64,000 nucleotides of DNA from a bacterium (GCA_028277985.1 JANQFG010000058.1:1-64000), one strand, 5' to 3'. Counted from the first letter of the stretch, positions 17,195-25,959 are shown. The notes: generated by a model not told the origin, from the sequence alone. Numbers and translations are program-made.

Positions 17195-18097
17195 CTATCC
17201 TATCCACTTGATGATTGGCTCATTTCTCAAGGGTATCCGTTGATATTCGTTCTTTGGATAGCCGATGCTCATGGAATCATACAGGGTACACCCCATGGGG
17301 ATCATGCTCTCGACGGCTTCCCGCGCCGGGGGGTGCATCATGGTAGCTGCGGTAAGAAACCCGTTCCAGACGGTTCGAATGCCATGCGGTATCGCTGCCA
17401 GTTCGAGGTAGACCTGGCGAATTGCGCTCTGCTCCCGGGCGATGTAGTAGTCTGTCATGAAGGCGGGACCGAAGAGAATGATAAGGTGCGGTGCTCCCCG
17501 GAAGATGGAATCTTCGCCCTTTTCCCATAGATCGACAAGAAGATCCGAATCGGTATGGTAGTAGTCCCACGGATAGGGATGCTCCAGATTCGGCTCCTTG
17601 CTGGCAATCATGAAGTCGATGACAGCCTGGCCGATCCGCCTGATCTCCTCCTTGTCGCTGACAACGAGCCATTGCGTAAGCTGGCTGTTGTGACCGGAAG
17701 GAGCGTACCTGGCCACGTTGATGATTTCTTCTATGGTTTCACGCGGTATCTGTTTATCGAGGTAAGCCCGGTGCGTACGCCTGCCCGTCAGGAGCTGGAC
17801 CATTTGCTCTCTGCTCACGCCCAGTTCCGGGCGGATCTCGAGGCATTCCTCCGGATCCTGGACCCCGGGTGATGCCATCAGACCGTGGGATGCACCGTTG
17901 AGCCTTAGCGCACCGACAGGGCAGACAGCCATGCAATGCCCGCAATTGATGCAACGTTTTTCCGCCGATCGCACTTCGATTTCTCTGGGGCTGGGCAGAG
18001 AACTCTCTGTCTTCATTTCCAGCAAACGAAAAGGACATTCCTCCAGACAGCAACCGCAACGAATACATTTCTCATCATCTACAGCTATCAAGTCCAT
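17195..18097 (-). CDS. Ferredoxin-nitroreductase fusion (first gene of minus operon)
   Basis: The 300-residue product has two 4Fe-4S motifs, CIRCGCCLEECPF and CINCGHCMAVCPVG, then an FMN nitroreductase domain (TGRRTHRAYLDKQIP, VARYAPSGHNSQLTQW). It is a diverged counterpart of 13334-14203. GAGGGG lies 9 bases upstream of the ATG. As the first gene behind the operator-promoter at 18199-18249 it defines the operon with the unknown protein and the decarboxylase-like protein. A reductive step on an unsaturated or keto substrate before decarboxylation is plausible. Confidence 0.88.
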   Translation of the reverse strand: MDLIAVDDEKCIRCGCCLEECPFRLLEMKTESSLPSPREIEVRSAEKRCINCGHCMAVCPVGALRLNGASHGLMASPGVQDPEECLEIRPELGVSREQMVQLLTGRRTHRAYLDKQIPRETIEEIINVARYAPSGHNSQLTQWLVVSDKEEIRRIGQAVIDFMIASKEPNLEHPYPWDYYHTDSDLLVDLWEKGEDSIFRGAPHLIILFGPAFMTDYYIAREQSAIRQVYLELAAIPHGIRTVWNGFLTAATMMHPPAREAVESMIPMGCTLYDSMSIGYPKNEYQRIPLRNEPIIKWIG

Positions 18098-18198
18098 GTT
18101 CGCGGTTCCCCTCTTCCCAATTGTCTGACAGTGTGAGCAAGCCTCTTGTCCCTATTCGACTTCGATCACTGATCCGCCCATCCTCCACCTGACCAAAC

Positions 18199-18249
18199 AT
18201 ACCGACCGTCGGTATTTATCTATATTGCTCAAATCCTCTCCTGTGTCAA
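18199..18249 (-). promoter_or_regulatory. Promoter with TetR-type palindromic operator
   Basis: Reading the minus strand, TTGACA (18249-18244) and TATAGA (18224-18219) stand 19 bases apart, or 18 if ATATAG is used. Directly downstream is the perfect 17-bp palindrome ATACCGACCGTCGGTAT (18199-18215), where the transcript would start. This is the position and size of a TetR-family operator. The likely partner, a TetR-like remnant, is divergently placed at 18292. Confidence 0.72.
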
Positions 18250-18291
18250 GGAATTTCCTCGAGACGTCAGACCAACCATCTACGACAACAG

Positions 18292-18537
18292 GTGGTCACC
18301 CGTTTTCCGGCACCCATACCAAGTGGGCAGGAGCTTCACGAAAAGCTCGCAGCCCTGGTGGACCACCGTTCAAAGATCTACGAATTCGTAGCCCCCTTTC
18401 GGCGTTTAGCCGATTCATTGCAGCGGTCACAACCGGCAGTCGCGGCGGGTCTGGCAGAGGGACGCAAAGCCTTGCGGATGCATCTTGAGTGGCTCCTGGG
18501 AGAGCACATCGAGCCACATGACCAAGAGCGTTACTAA
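18292..18537 (+). pseudogene. TetR-family C-terminal remnant, DNA-binding domain missing
   Basis: The 81-residue frame (GTG start) reads LHEKLAALVDHRSKIYEFVA, PFRRLADSLQRS and QPAVAAGLAEGRKALRMHLE, the pattern of the ligand-binding C-terminal half of many TetR regulators. Only 77 bases separate it from the operator palindrome at 18199-18215, too short for the usual ~150-base HTH part, and no HTH is readable there in any frame. It looks like a regulator that lost its N-terminus by deletion. A short independent gene is the alternative. The wider 18098-18671 gap otherwise holds only the operator-promoter. Confidence 0.5.
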
Positions 18538-18671
18538 ACAATCAGATACCAAAGAGAAACCCGTTTTCGATATCTCTCGCCTACTCGCGGTTCTTGTACA
18601 TTCCTGCAGATTGGGGTTATGATTGCCCAGCGATTGTGCTGATCGATTCACCTGGTGGAAAGAACGGAACC

Positions 18672-19496
18672 GTGGGCAAGATCTTCTTGCTAATCCGAAC
18701 GAGTCGACCGGTGTTATGGATGGTGGGCCCCTTCGTGTTCTTCGCCTTTTTGGACCCTGATGTAGAACGTTTTGCCCCATTACCGGTTCTTCAGCTCATC
18801 CTCCTCTCGTTTCCCTATTGCGTATTCCTTTACGGGATCAATGATGTGTACGACTACGAGTCGGACAGGATCAATCCGAGAAGAAAGGGACAATCCCAAC
18901 GGCCCCTGGAGCCCGAGGGGCGCAAGCTTGTCAAACAGGCAGCCGCGATCGCCTTCGTGCTCCTGGTGTTGAGCTCGGTCATAACACTCAACCCAACCAA
19001 TATGGTCGGGATGTCTCTCTTACTGTTGTTCTCCTACTTCTACTCTGCTCCTCCGATACGATTCAAGGAGCGGCCGCCTTTGGATTCTGTGGCGAACGGG
19101 ATCATCTACCTGCTCGGGCCGGTGATACTGGCGAGGAGTTACGGGGGCTTGATGCTGGTCCGTTTCTATCTCCTGGCGCTGAGCGTTATGGGAATTCATG
19201 CTTTCAGCACGGTCATGGATTATACACCCGACAAGCAGGCGGGCCATCGCACCTTTGCCGTGGTCTTTGGGAAGAGGACCGCAGCCTTCGCTGCACTGAT
19301 TGCTTTCGTCGTAACGAGGCTCTTCGGGAATCTGGGGCCTTACGCACACCATTATCTCGAGTTCTGTGGTGTGTTGGCGCTCCTCCTCGTCATCTTCCCG
19401 TCAGAGAAGCTGGCCAAGATCCTGATCTGCATCATCTTCCTGACTTTCTTGGTGGGCTTTGTGGTCATCGGGTATACGTACAACTGGGTTTACTAA
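18672..19496 (+). CDS. UbiA-family prenyltransferase
   Basis: An integral membrane protein of about 274 residues with several hydrophobic helices. The first Asp-rich motif NDVYDYESDRINPRRKGQ matches the NDxxDxxxD of UbiA enzymes; the second is in TVMDYTPDKQAGHRT. These enzymes join a prenyl diphosphate to an aromatic or other acceptor, as in quinone or (archaeal-type) lipid synthesis. The start is uncertain: the frame is open from TTG 18594, GTG 18672 is preferred because it begins right before KIFLLIRTSRP. It converges with the MarR gene, 34 bases apart. Confidence 0.82.
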   Translation: MGKIFLLIRTSRPVLWMVGPFVFFAFLDPDVERFAPLPVLQLILLSFPYCVFLYGINDVYDYESDRINPRRKGQSQRPLEPEGRKLVKQAAAIAFVLLVLSSVITLNPTNMVGMSLLLLFSYFYSAPPIRFKERPPLDSVANGIIYLLGPVILARSYGGLMLVRFYLLALSVMGIHAFSTVMDYTPDKQAGHRTFAVVFGKRTAAFAALIAFVVTRLFGNLGPYAHHYLEFCGVLALLLVIFPSEKLAKILICIIFLTFLVGFVVIGYTYNWVY

Positions 19497-19530
19497 CGTC
19501 CCCTATTTCCTCTTTGCGGATTGTTCTCCT

Positions 19531-19962
19531 TCAGCGATAGTTTTCCAGAATGGTATCCAGAAACTTGTGGACAACTGCAACTTCATCCTCTGTAAACCGA
19601 TCCAGCAGCCCCTGGCTTAACTCCGCTATCAGGGGACGGACTTGTTTGTTGATCTGTCGCCCCTTGTCAGTCAAAAAAACGTGCGTTGCCCGGCCGTCTG
19701 TCTCAGATTCTCTTCTCACAACAAGATCGTTCTTTACCATGCGCTCGATCAGGGTTGTGGTGGCCGACTTGTTTTGCAGCAATGCACTGTTCAAATCTTT
19801 GATCAGGCATCCATCATTCTTCACAAGATATTGCAGGGCAGCAGACTGGGCGACCGGAATGCCCAGCCTTTTTCTTACCTCACGGTCCACATATTTCAGC
19901 AATAGTCGATGGGATGTATTCAGTTTATAGAAAAGCCGTTTGTCAGGTGTTTTGTCAGGCAT
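19531..19962 (-). CDS. MarR-family transcriptional regulator
   Basis: From the ATG at 19962 the protein has 143 residues; the frame extends upstream to a TTG at 19995. The winged-helix core is LGIPVAQSAALQYLVKNDGC, IKDLNSALLQNKSATTTLIERM and the wing RRESETDGRATHVFLTDKG. It is the second gene of the minus operon with the CoA-ligase-like gene (53-base gap). The operator over that operon's promoter (21510-21543) is its most likely binding site, giving autorepression relieved by an acyl-CoA or aromatic ligand (inference). Confidence 0.88.
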   Translation of the reverse strand: MPDKTPDKRLFYKLNTSHRLLLKYVDREVRKRLGIPVAQSAALQYLVKNDGCLIKDLNSALLQNKSATTTLIERMVKNDLVVRRESETDGRATHVFLTDKGRQINKQVRPLIAELSQGLLDRFTEDEVAVVHKFLDTILENYR

Positions 19963-20015
19963 GCCCCTGCCCTCAATGTAAGAGTTGTTTCCCAATCGTG
20001 CAGCATAGGATGATG

Positions 20016-21461
20016 TCAGAGAGCCATCGTTTTCACATGCTGATGGTATTCATAATATCGTCTAAATGCTTTGACGGTTCGTTCGATGGTCGGGAAGCTT
20101 GGCACGCCCTGTTTGTTCAGTGCCTCTTTCATGTGCAACCGGAGTTCCTCAGCCTCCAGGCTTTCGAATGCAGCCGAATTACTGCACACCACAGGCAGAC
20201 CCGTGGCCCTGGCTGCTGCGCCCACTCCTTCCGCCTGATGGTCAAGCAGCTTTTTCGGATCCATGCCAATCCGGTCAGAACTGGTGATAAGAAAAGCAAA
20301 ATGAGAGACAAAGATGATGGCATCGATATTCGGATCGTCTCCAACCGTATTAAGGGTTCGTTCGATTGCGCCGGGCAGCCACCCGCTGGAACTGAGGTCT
20401 ACTGGGTTGACGACCATAGTTCCCACCTGTGCAAGAAACTCGAACAACCTGGCCTTGGTCTCGTCCCGGAGCTCGGGTAGTTCGATGCCCTGTAAGGTGC
20501 AGACATCCGTATACGTCACACTGGATCCCCCGCCAAAGGCGACCAGGCAAGATCTTTTGGTCTGGGGGGGCGGCATGAAGCGATACAGCTTGATGAAGTC
20601 GTGCATTTCCTCAATACTGTCGACCAGAATGACCCCGTACTGTCTGGCCAGCGTGGGCCAGATAAGGGAATCCCCTGCCAAAGCAGCGGTGTGGCTTTGC
20701 GCAGCTCTGGCCCCTTGCTCGGTCAGCCCGCCCTTCCATATGAGCACGGGCTTCTTGCCAACCAGGTTTCTGATGGCCTCGAGGAATCGTTCACCTTCGC
20801 CATCACCCAGGCCTTCGATATAAGTACAAATGACTTCTGTCTCATCGTCTTCACTGAAATACTCCAGGAAGTCCGTGAGTCTCAGGTCCATGGAATTGCC
20901 GATGCTCACCACCTTGCTGCAGAAGTTCCCCTCCCTGATCCCGGTTTGTATGAATCCTAGGGACAGTCCTCCGCTTTGAGATACAAATCCCGCCCCACCG
21001 GCAATGGCGGGCTGGCCCAGGTCACAAGCAATTTTGGCCTTGGGATTGTAAAACCCAAAACAATTGGGTCCCAAAATGCGCAGCCTGCCCCGATCCATCT
21101 CGTCCAGCCTCTTCTGCAGCGCTTTACCCTCATCCGTGGCCACCTCGGCGAATCCTGAGGTAAAGAACTGAACAGACCGGACCCCTTTCTTGACCGCATC
21201 TTCAATGACGGAAGGTGCGTTGCAGGCTGGAACGGCGACGACCACGTGATCCACAGGGCCGGGGGCGTCCGTCAAGGTCGGGTATGCCTTGATCCCCAGT
21301 GATTCGTCTACATTGGGATTGATCGGATAAATAAGTCCTTCAAAGCCGATTTCCTGCAAACAGGCCACAAAGCCTGTTGCGGGGCGATGCATCTCATTGT
21401 TGGCGCCAACCACGGCAATGGCTTTGGGATTGAGGATTTTCTCAATGTCGGTTCTTTTCAT
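20016..21461 (-). CDS. NDP-forming acyl-CoA synthetase, alpha-type subunit without ATP-grasp part
   Basis: The 481-residue protein has a CoA-binding Rossmann domain (LNPKAIAVVGANNEMHRPAT), succinyl-CoA-ligase-like domains (ILGPNCFGFYNP, GFVSQSGGLSLGF, SIGNSMDLRLTDFLEYF) and the phospho-His segment AAQSHTAALAGD. The ATP-grasp domain present in full-length ACD/pimeloyl-type synthetases is absent, so either a separate beta subunit lies elsewhere or the protein has another role. GGGG lies 7 bases before the ATG. It is the first gene of the MarR-controlled operon. Confidence 0.86.
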   Translation of the reverse strand: MKRTDIEKILNPKAIAVVGANNEMHRPATGFVACLQEIGFEGLIYPINPNVDESLGIKAYPTLTDAPGPVDHVVVAVPACNAPSVIEDAVKKGVRSVQFFTSGFAEVATDEGKALQKRLDEMDRGRLRILGPNCFGFYNPKAKIACDLGQPAIAGGAGFVSQSGGLSLGFIQTGIREGNFCSKVVSIGNSMDLRLTDFLEYFSEDDETEVICTYIEGLGDGEGERFLEAIRNLVGKKPVLIWKGGLTEQGARAAQSHTAALAGDSLIWPTLARQYGVILVDSIEEMHDFIKLYRFMPPPQTKRSCLVAFGGGSSVTYTDVCTLQGIELPELRDETKARLFEFLAQVGTMVVNPVDLSSSGWLPGAIERTLNTVGDDPNIDAIIFVSHFAFLITSSDRIGMDPKKLLDHQAEGVGAAARATGLPVVCSNSAAFESLEAEELRLHMKEALNKQGVPSFPTIERTVKAFRRYYEYHQHVKTMAL

Positions 21462-21509
21462 GTGAGATCCCCTAATTTCTTCCTCGTACGGATTTGCACG
21501 ACATATTTA

Positions 21510-21553
21510 GTACACATGTGAACAATTTAATTCATATGTGTACCATTTGTCAA
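21510..21553 (-). promoter_or_regulatory. Promoter overlapped by a MarR-type inverted repeat
   Basis: GTACACATGTGAA (21510-21522) and TTCATATGTGTAC (21531-21543) are inverted copies with 12 of 13 matches and an 8-base spacer. On the minus strand TTGACA (21553-21548) and TAAATT (21529-21524) stand 18 bases apart, so the repeat covers the promoter spacer, the -10 and the start region. A bound regulator would block RNA polymerase. The MarR gene of the same operon is the obvious candidate. Confidence 0.72.
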
Positions 21554-21910
21554 CCAGAAAGATCTCCATCAGGTGAAGGGCACCCTTTGGGGCAAGACCG
21601 GACAAACAGGCCGCGTCCCAGACACAGGCCTTCCTCCAGTCTGGCCAGTTTCATTTTCTGTCGATGGGGGTCATTGACCGTTGCCATGTCGTTTCGAAAG
21701 CAGTGACCCGCATTGGTCGTGCGCAAGCTGTTGTTGACTTGACAGAAGAGCATTCGAGATTACATATTCTCCCTCAAAACTCGATCTCCGAGCCCACAGG
21801 TCCCCTGCTTTACTCCTAGAGAAACGAGGCAGGAATCACTCTGTTGAAGAGATTATGGACCAACACTCTTTTGTTTGGGCCTAGAGGAGTCTTCAAAGGA
21901 GATTCGCACA
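21554..21910. other. Non-coding gap before the 2-hydroxyacid dehydrogenase
   Basis: No convincing gene is present. A 67-codon minus frame (21550-21753) has no recognisable domain. TTGACA at 21739-21744 followed by TACATA at 21761 (16-base spacing) could be the promoter of the dehydrogenase, with a leader of about 140 bases. Confidence 0.4.
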
Positions 21911-22858
21911 ATGGAACGAATCGTCTTTCTTGACCGTGATGCGATTCGAGTGTCAGTCAGGCGTCCTGAGTTTGAGCATGAATGGAAGGAGTATCCTTAC
22001 ACACCTCCAGAAAAGGTGGTCGAGAGATTGGCTGAGGCGAGCGTGGCGATAACGAACAGGGTGTTTCTGCGGGAGGGTGAGTTGGCCCAATTGCCCTCTC
22101 TCAAGTTCATTGCCGTGGCCGCCACCGGCGTGGATTGCGTGGACTTGGATGCATGTCGCCGCCGTGGGATATCTGTTTCAAACGTCCGCAATTGGTCCAT
22201 ATCGGTGCCCGAGCACATCTTCGCATTGATATTGGCCCTGAGACGAAACCTCTTCGCTTACCATGAAGCTGTGAGAAGCGGTGAATGGCACCAATCAAAG
22301 AACTACACTCTGTTGAAGGAACCCATGCCTCGTGCTCTTCGAGGTCACACACTAGGTATCATCGGCTATGGAATGCTCGGGCAGGCTGTTGGGAGAATGG
22401 CCGAGGCTTTTGGCATGAACCTGTTGATTTCCGAACATAAGGGTGCTGACGTGATTCGAGAGGGTCGAATACCTTTTGATGAAACGATACGCTTGAGTGA
22501 CATCATCGTCGTCTTGTGCCCTCTGACGGAGGAGACTCGAGGGCTTATCGGGCAGGAGGAACTCAGAGCAATGCCCAGGCATGCTCTGCTTATCAATTGT
22601 GCCCGAGGCGGTATCGTAGATGACACAGCATTGGCTGAAGCGATGGAATCAGGCGAAATCGCGGGCGCAGGGGTCGATGTATTGAATCAAGAGCCTCCGC
22701 GGGATGGCAATCCACTTCTAGATCCCGGCCTGAAGAACGTGATTGTGACGCCCCATGTCGCATGGGCGAGCGTGGAGGCATTGGAAACTCTGGCCGAGCA
22801 ACTCATCGAAAACATTGAAGCCTTCGTGCGAGGGAGACCGCAGAATCTCGTGACGTAA
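21911..22858 (+). CDS. D-isomer-specific 2-hydroxyacid dehydrogenase
   Basis: The ATG at 21911 follows AAGGAGA and gives 315 residues. The NAD fold is LGIIGYGMLGQAVGRMAEAF, and the catalytic residues are present: Arg in NCARGGIVDD, Glu in NQEPPRDGNPLL and His in VTPHVAWAS. The family reduces 2-keto acids (glycerate/hydroxypyruvate type is nearest by pattern). It stands alone between the MarR operon and the corrinoid operon; codon use is more AT-rich than in its neighbours, as in region 15500-22900 generally. Confidence 0.92.
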   Translation: MERIVFLDRDAIRVSVRRPEFEHEWKEYPYTPPEKVVERLAEASVAITNRVFLREGELAQLPSLKFIAVAATGVDCVDLDACRRRGISVSNVRNWSISVPEHIFALILALRRNLFAYHEAVRSGEWHQSKNYTLLKEPMPRALRGHTLGIIGYGMLGQAVGRMAEAFGMNLLISEHKGADVIREGRIPFDETIRLSDIIVVLCPLTEETRGLIGQEELRAMPRHALLINCARGGIVDDTALAEAMESGEIAGAGVDVLNQEPPRDGNPLLDPGLKNVIVTPHVAWASVEALETLAEQLIENIEAFVRGRPQNLVT

Positions 22859-23242
22859 GCGTACGAGTACCTTTGATAGCTTTTATATAGCCTTGCCTGC
22901 CGTCAGTGTAGAACCTACGATCTCATGTTGAAACATGGAATCCGCGTAAGGTGCGACTCCTGACCAACTACCCTAAACTCAGAGAGAACCTTTCCGATAT
23001 CAAGATAATTCAGAAGAAACCTGAAGGGAACTGAAGCAGTGATTGGCTCCTTTGTTTCGTTGTTATCTTGAGCTCTACCGATCTGGATAGACTGTCTGTG
23101 CATGTGTTCCCATACTCCTCGATACGATGCCACCAGGAAACAAGGGTCCTTACACGCTCGGGACCTATTGATATCGAGATGAATCTGGAAGCCTGACCGC
23201 GACAACAACAATCTTGACATGCCAAGAATCGGATGATATCAG
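22859..23242 (+). promoter_or_regulatory. Non-coding gap ending in the corrinoid-operon promoter
   Basis: No gene is supported between 22859 and 23320; minus-strand frames of about 100 codons have no domain or good start site. TTGACA at 23214-23219 and TATCAG at 23237-23242, 17 bases apart, form a good sigma-70-like promoter about 80 bases before the corrinoid protein start. No cobalamin riboswitch could be recognised. Confidence 0.5.
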
Positions 23243-23320
23243 GGTTGTAGTCGTTACTAACACGTGAATAGCTATCAATTTCCATCTGTAGTTGCTGTTC
23301 AGGAAAAGGTGAGAGGACGC

Positions 23321-23962
23321 ATGAGCGAGCGGGATCATTCAATTACTGATGCTATGGTGAACATGCGGGAAGAGGAGGTTGTGGAAGAAGCGAGGCAGAT
23401 CCTCGATGGAGGAGGCGACCCCCTGAAGCTCATGGAGCAGTGCAGAGAAGCCATGGGGATCGTTGGAAAACGTTTCGAGGAAGGCCAGTACTTCCTTCCG
23501 GAACTGATCCTGGCCGGCGAGATGCTGAGAACCGTCTCGACCATGGTCCAGGAGAAACTCGGCAAGGAATCACACGTCCAACGCTCCGGCAAGGTGGTGG
23601 TTGGCACCGTAGAGGGGGACATTCACGACATCGGAAAGGACATCGTCGTCTTCATGCTGGACGCCGGTGGATTCGATGTCCTCGACTTAGGGATCGACGT
23701 CCCGCCGGAGAAGTTCGTGGCCGCGATCCGGGATTTCAAGCCACAGGTCGTGGGCCTGAGCGGTTTCCTGACCCTCGCGTTCGACTCCATGAAGGTTACG
23801 GTGGACGCCATCAAGGAAGCAGGCTTACGGGACCAGGTGAAGATCATGATTGGTGGCGGACAGATGGACGAACATGTACGGGAGTACTGTGGAGCAGATG
23901 CTTGCGGAGCGGATGCCGTGGCTGCGGTAACCCTCTCCAAGAGTTGGATCGGGGGTGGATGA
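23321..23962 (+). CDS. Corrinoid (B12-binding) protein of methyltransferase systems
   Basis: From the ATG at 23321 (GAGAGG upstream) it has 213 residues: a helical cap (residues 1-90, with FLPELILAGEMLR) and a B12 domain with the lower-ligand motif DIHDIG (D100, H102, G105), VLDLGIDVPPEKF and GLSGFLTLAFDSMK, IMIGGGQ. This is the MtaC/MtbC/MtmC type, which carries a methyl group between a substrate methyltransferase and an acceptor methyltransferase. The next gene overlaps it by 8 bases and is the likely partner enzyme. No reductive activator (RamA-like) is seen nearby. Confidence 0.93.
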   Translation: MSERDHSITDAMVNMREEEVVEEARQILDGGGDPLKLMEQCREAMGIVGKRFEEGQYFLPELILAGEMLRTVSTMVQEKLGKESHVQRSGKVVVGTVEGDIHDIGKDIVVFMLDAGGFDVLDLGIDVPPEKFVAAIRDFKPQVVGLSGFLTLAFDSMKVTVDAIKEAGLRDQVKIMIGGGQMDEHVREYCGADACGADAVAAVTLSKSWIGGG

Positions 23963-25223
23963 AGTGGAGAAATCGCCTCAGGAATTATGCCGGGAGAGAG
24001 AAAAGCGAATCAACGAGGCGATTCAGCTGAAAGTACCCGACAGGGTGCCCTTTTTTCTTCCTTCAGGGCTCTTCCCGGCCAAGTACGTCGGGATGACCTA
24101 CGAGGAGGCCTTCTACGATCCTGAGAAATGGTTTTCGGCACACAAGAAGGTGAACCAGGATTTCGAGTCGGATCTGTACTGGAATCCGAGGTTTGGCATA
24201 TTGACATCGGGTCAAGCCTTCGAGGCGGTCGACTTCAAGCAGTTAAAATGGCCCGGCCATGGCGTATCCCCTGAACATTCGTTCCAGTTTGTGGAAGGGG
24301 AGTACATGAAGCCGGAAGAGTACGATGCATTCCTCGACGACCCTTCGGATTACGCCTTCAGGACCTATCTGCCCCGTGTGTGCGGGACTCTGGCCCCCCT
24401 TGCGATGCTTCCCCCGCTAAAAAGCATGCTGCTGGGATACGCGGCAGTGGGCCTGACCGCCATACTCGCCATACCGGATATCGCAAAGGCTTTCGAATCC
24501 CTTTACCGAGCAGGGCTGGAAGCCGCGAAATGGGACGCCGCGTCAACGCGATTTCACGACGAAATGGCGGACCTTGGGTTTCCGCCCCTTGCGGGTGACG
24601 CGGCGGTAAGTCTGGCGCCCTTTGACCTGGTCTCCGACTTCCTAAGGGGAATGCGAGGGACCATGCTGGATATGTATCGTCGGCCCGAACAGCTTCTTCA
24701 GGCCATCGAAAAGGTGGAGCCGCTGGTGATCAACGCGGCCTTAGCGGGCGCACATATGAGCGGGATCCCCCGTGTATTCATCCCACTGCACAGGGGGGCA
24801 GACGGGTTCATGTCCAACGAGCAGTTCGAGACCTTTTACTGGCCGGGTCTGAAGAAGCTACTCATGTCGCTGATCAATGCGGGACTGACGCCCTGCCCCA
24901 TTTTCGAGGGCTGCTACGATTCCAGATTGCCCTATCTCAAGGAATTGCCCAAAGGGAAGATCTTCGGGATGTTCGACGCGACGGACGTGTTCCAGGCAAA
25001 AGGAATCATCGGGGATAGGATCTGTATCGTCGGAAACCTGCCGTTGTCGTTGCTGCAGACGGGCACACTGGATCAAATCAGGGACTACAGCAAGAGGCTC
25101 ATCGAAGAAGTCGGCAGGGACGGCGGGTTCATCATGAGTGCCCGGGCTGCCCTGGACGAAGCGGATCCGGAGCGGGTCAAGGCGTGGGCAGACTTCACGA
25201 AGGAATATGGTGTGTATGGATGA
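23955..25223 (+). CDS. UroD-fold corrinoid methyltransferase-like protein
   Basis: A 422-residue member of the uroporphyrinogen-decarboxylase-like superfamily (RINEAIQLKVPDRVPFF, DMYRRPEQLLQAIEK, GKIFGMFDATD). Beside a corrinoid protein the expected role is methyl transfer to or from it (MtaA/MtbA type or a substrate demethylase, e.g. of methoxylated compounds). The zinc motif H-x-C of MtaA appears as E318-G-C320 (PIFEGCYD), so the metal site would be altered. The start is GTG 23955, overlapping the previous gene; GTG 23964 is the alternative. Confidence 0.85.
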   Translation: MDEVEKSPQELCREREKRINEAIQLKVPDRVPFFLPSGLFPAKYVGMTYEEAFYDPEKWFSAHKKVNQDFESDLYWNPRFGILTSGQAFEAVDFKQLKWPGHGVSPEHSFQFVEGEYMKPEEYDAFLDDPSDYAFRTYLPRVCGTLAPLAMLPPLKSMLLGYAAVGLTAILAIPDIAKAFESLYRAGLEAAKWDAASTRFHDEMADLGFPPLAGDAAVSLAPFDLVSDFLRGMRGTMLDMYRRPEQLLQAIEKVEPLVINAALAGAHMSGIPRVFIPLHRGADGFMSNEQFETFYWPGLKKLLMSLINAGLTPCPIFEGCYDSRLPYLKELPKGKIFGMFDATDVFQAKGIIGDRICIVGNLPLSLLQTGTLDQIRDYSKRLIEEVGRDGGFIMSARAALDEADPERVKAWADFTKEYGVYG

Positions 25224-25281
25224 GGGCTCGAGTGAACCTCACCGCCCTCAGACGTCAGAAGCGAAAGGAGCATTTCGCAAT

Positions 25282-25908
25282 ATGAACATCGTGGAGAAAT
25301 CAAAGGAAAAGTACCTCGAATACGAGAGGCGGCAGCAGGATATCCTGGATGTAGCTATAAGGATCTTCAATTCAAAGGGCTACCGATCGTCGACCACAGC
25401 GGAGATCGCCAAGGAGGCGGGCGTCTCGGAACCGACCATGTACAAGCATTTTCCCAGCAAGAAGGATCTCTTTCTCAAGTGTGTCCGCTCGATCGAAGAG
25501 GAATTGCAGAGGCAATACCACACCATTTACCTGGGGTATCGGGATCACGGGGATGAAGTGCGCTACATGGAGGAAGTGACGAGAGTCTACGTGGACTTTG
25601 TGAAGAACAAGCCCCACAAATCCATGTTCATGATCCATTTGCTCAGTTACAGGGAAGACCCTGATTTCTCCAGGGTGCTCGGCGATTGGATACGCTCGAG
25701 TATCATCGGGATCGAGAGGATACTGGCGAGTGCAAAAAAGAAGGGTAGAACAAAGAGCCCGCTCGATCCCTATACCCTCGCATGCCTCTACGTCAACCAG
25801 TATTTCACCATCGTGGCCTTGAAAGAATTCATGGAACCGAGCCGCTTCAAAGGGAAGGCGATCATCCAGTGGATGAGCGGGATGCTCGGCTTCCACACCG
25901 ATGCATAG
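25282..25908 (+). CDS. TetR-family regulator (paralogue 1)
   Basis: The 208-residue protein (ATG 25282) has a TetR HTH in TTAEIAKEAGVSEPTMYKHF and a FadR/AcrR-like C-terminal half. It is closely related along its whole length to the regulator at 31656-32294 (roughly three quarters identical by eye). It lies 58 bases after the methyltransferase gene, probably in that operon, and faces the tail of the flavin oxidoreductase whose promoter carries the TAGCGATAAGCTA operator. It or its paralogue is the best candidate to bind that site. Confidence 0.93.
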   Translation: MNIVEKSKEKYLEYERRQQDILDVAIRIFNSKGYRSSTTAEIAKEAGVSEPTMYKHFPSKKDLFLKCVRSIEEELQRQYHTIYLGYRDHGDEVRYMEEVTRVYVDFVKNKPHKSMFMIHLLSYREDPDFSRVLGDWIRSSIIGIERILASAKKKGRTKSPLDPYTLACLYVNQYFTIVALKEFMEPSRFKGKAIIQWMSGMLGFHTDA

Positions 25909-25959
25909 AGCGTCCCAGCGAATTTGTACTCGGCAGTCCAGAGGCTAGGTACTTCAGAG

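Noticed and set aside
21550-21753. Minus-strand frame of 67 codons, considered as a transposase remnant
   Set aside because: Nothing in it matches a transposase motif; it could be chance coding.
22915-23342. Minus-strand frames of 101 and 110 codons before the corrinoid gene
   Set aside because: No ribosome site, no domain, and they overlap each other and the corrinoid promoter.
23955-25223. Assignment as uroporphyrinogen decarboxylase (HemE)
   Set aside because: It is longer than HemE, overlaps a corrinoid protein gene and lacks the HemE N-terminal pattern.
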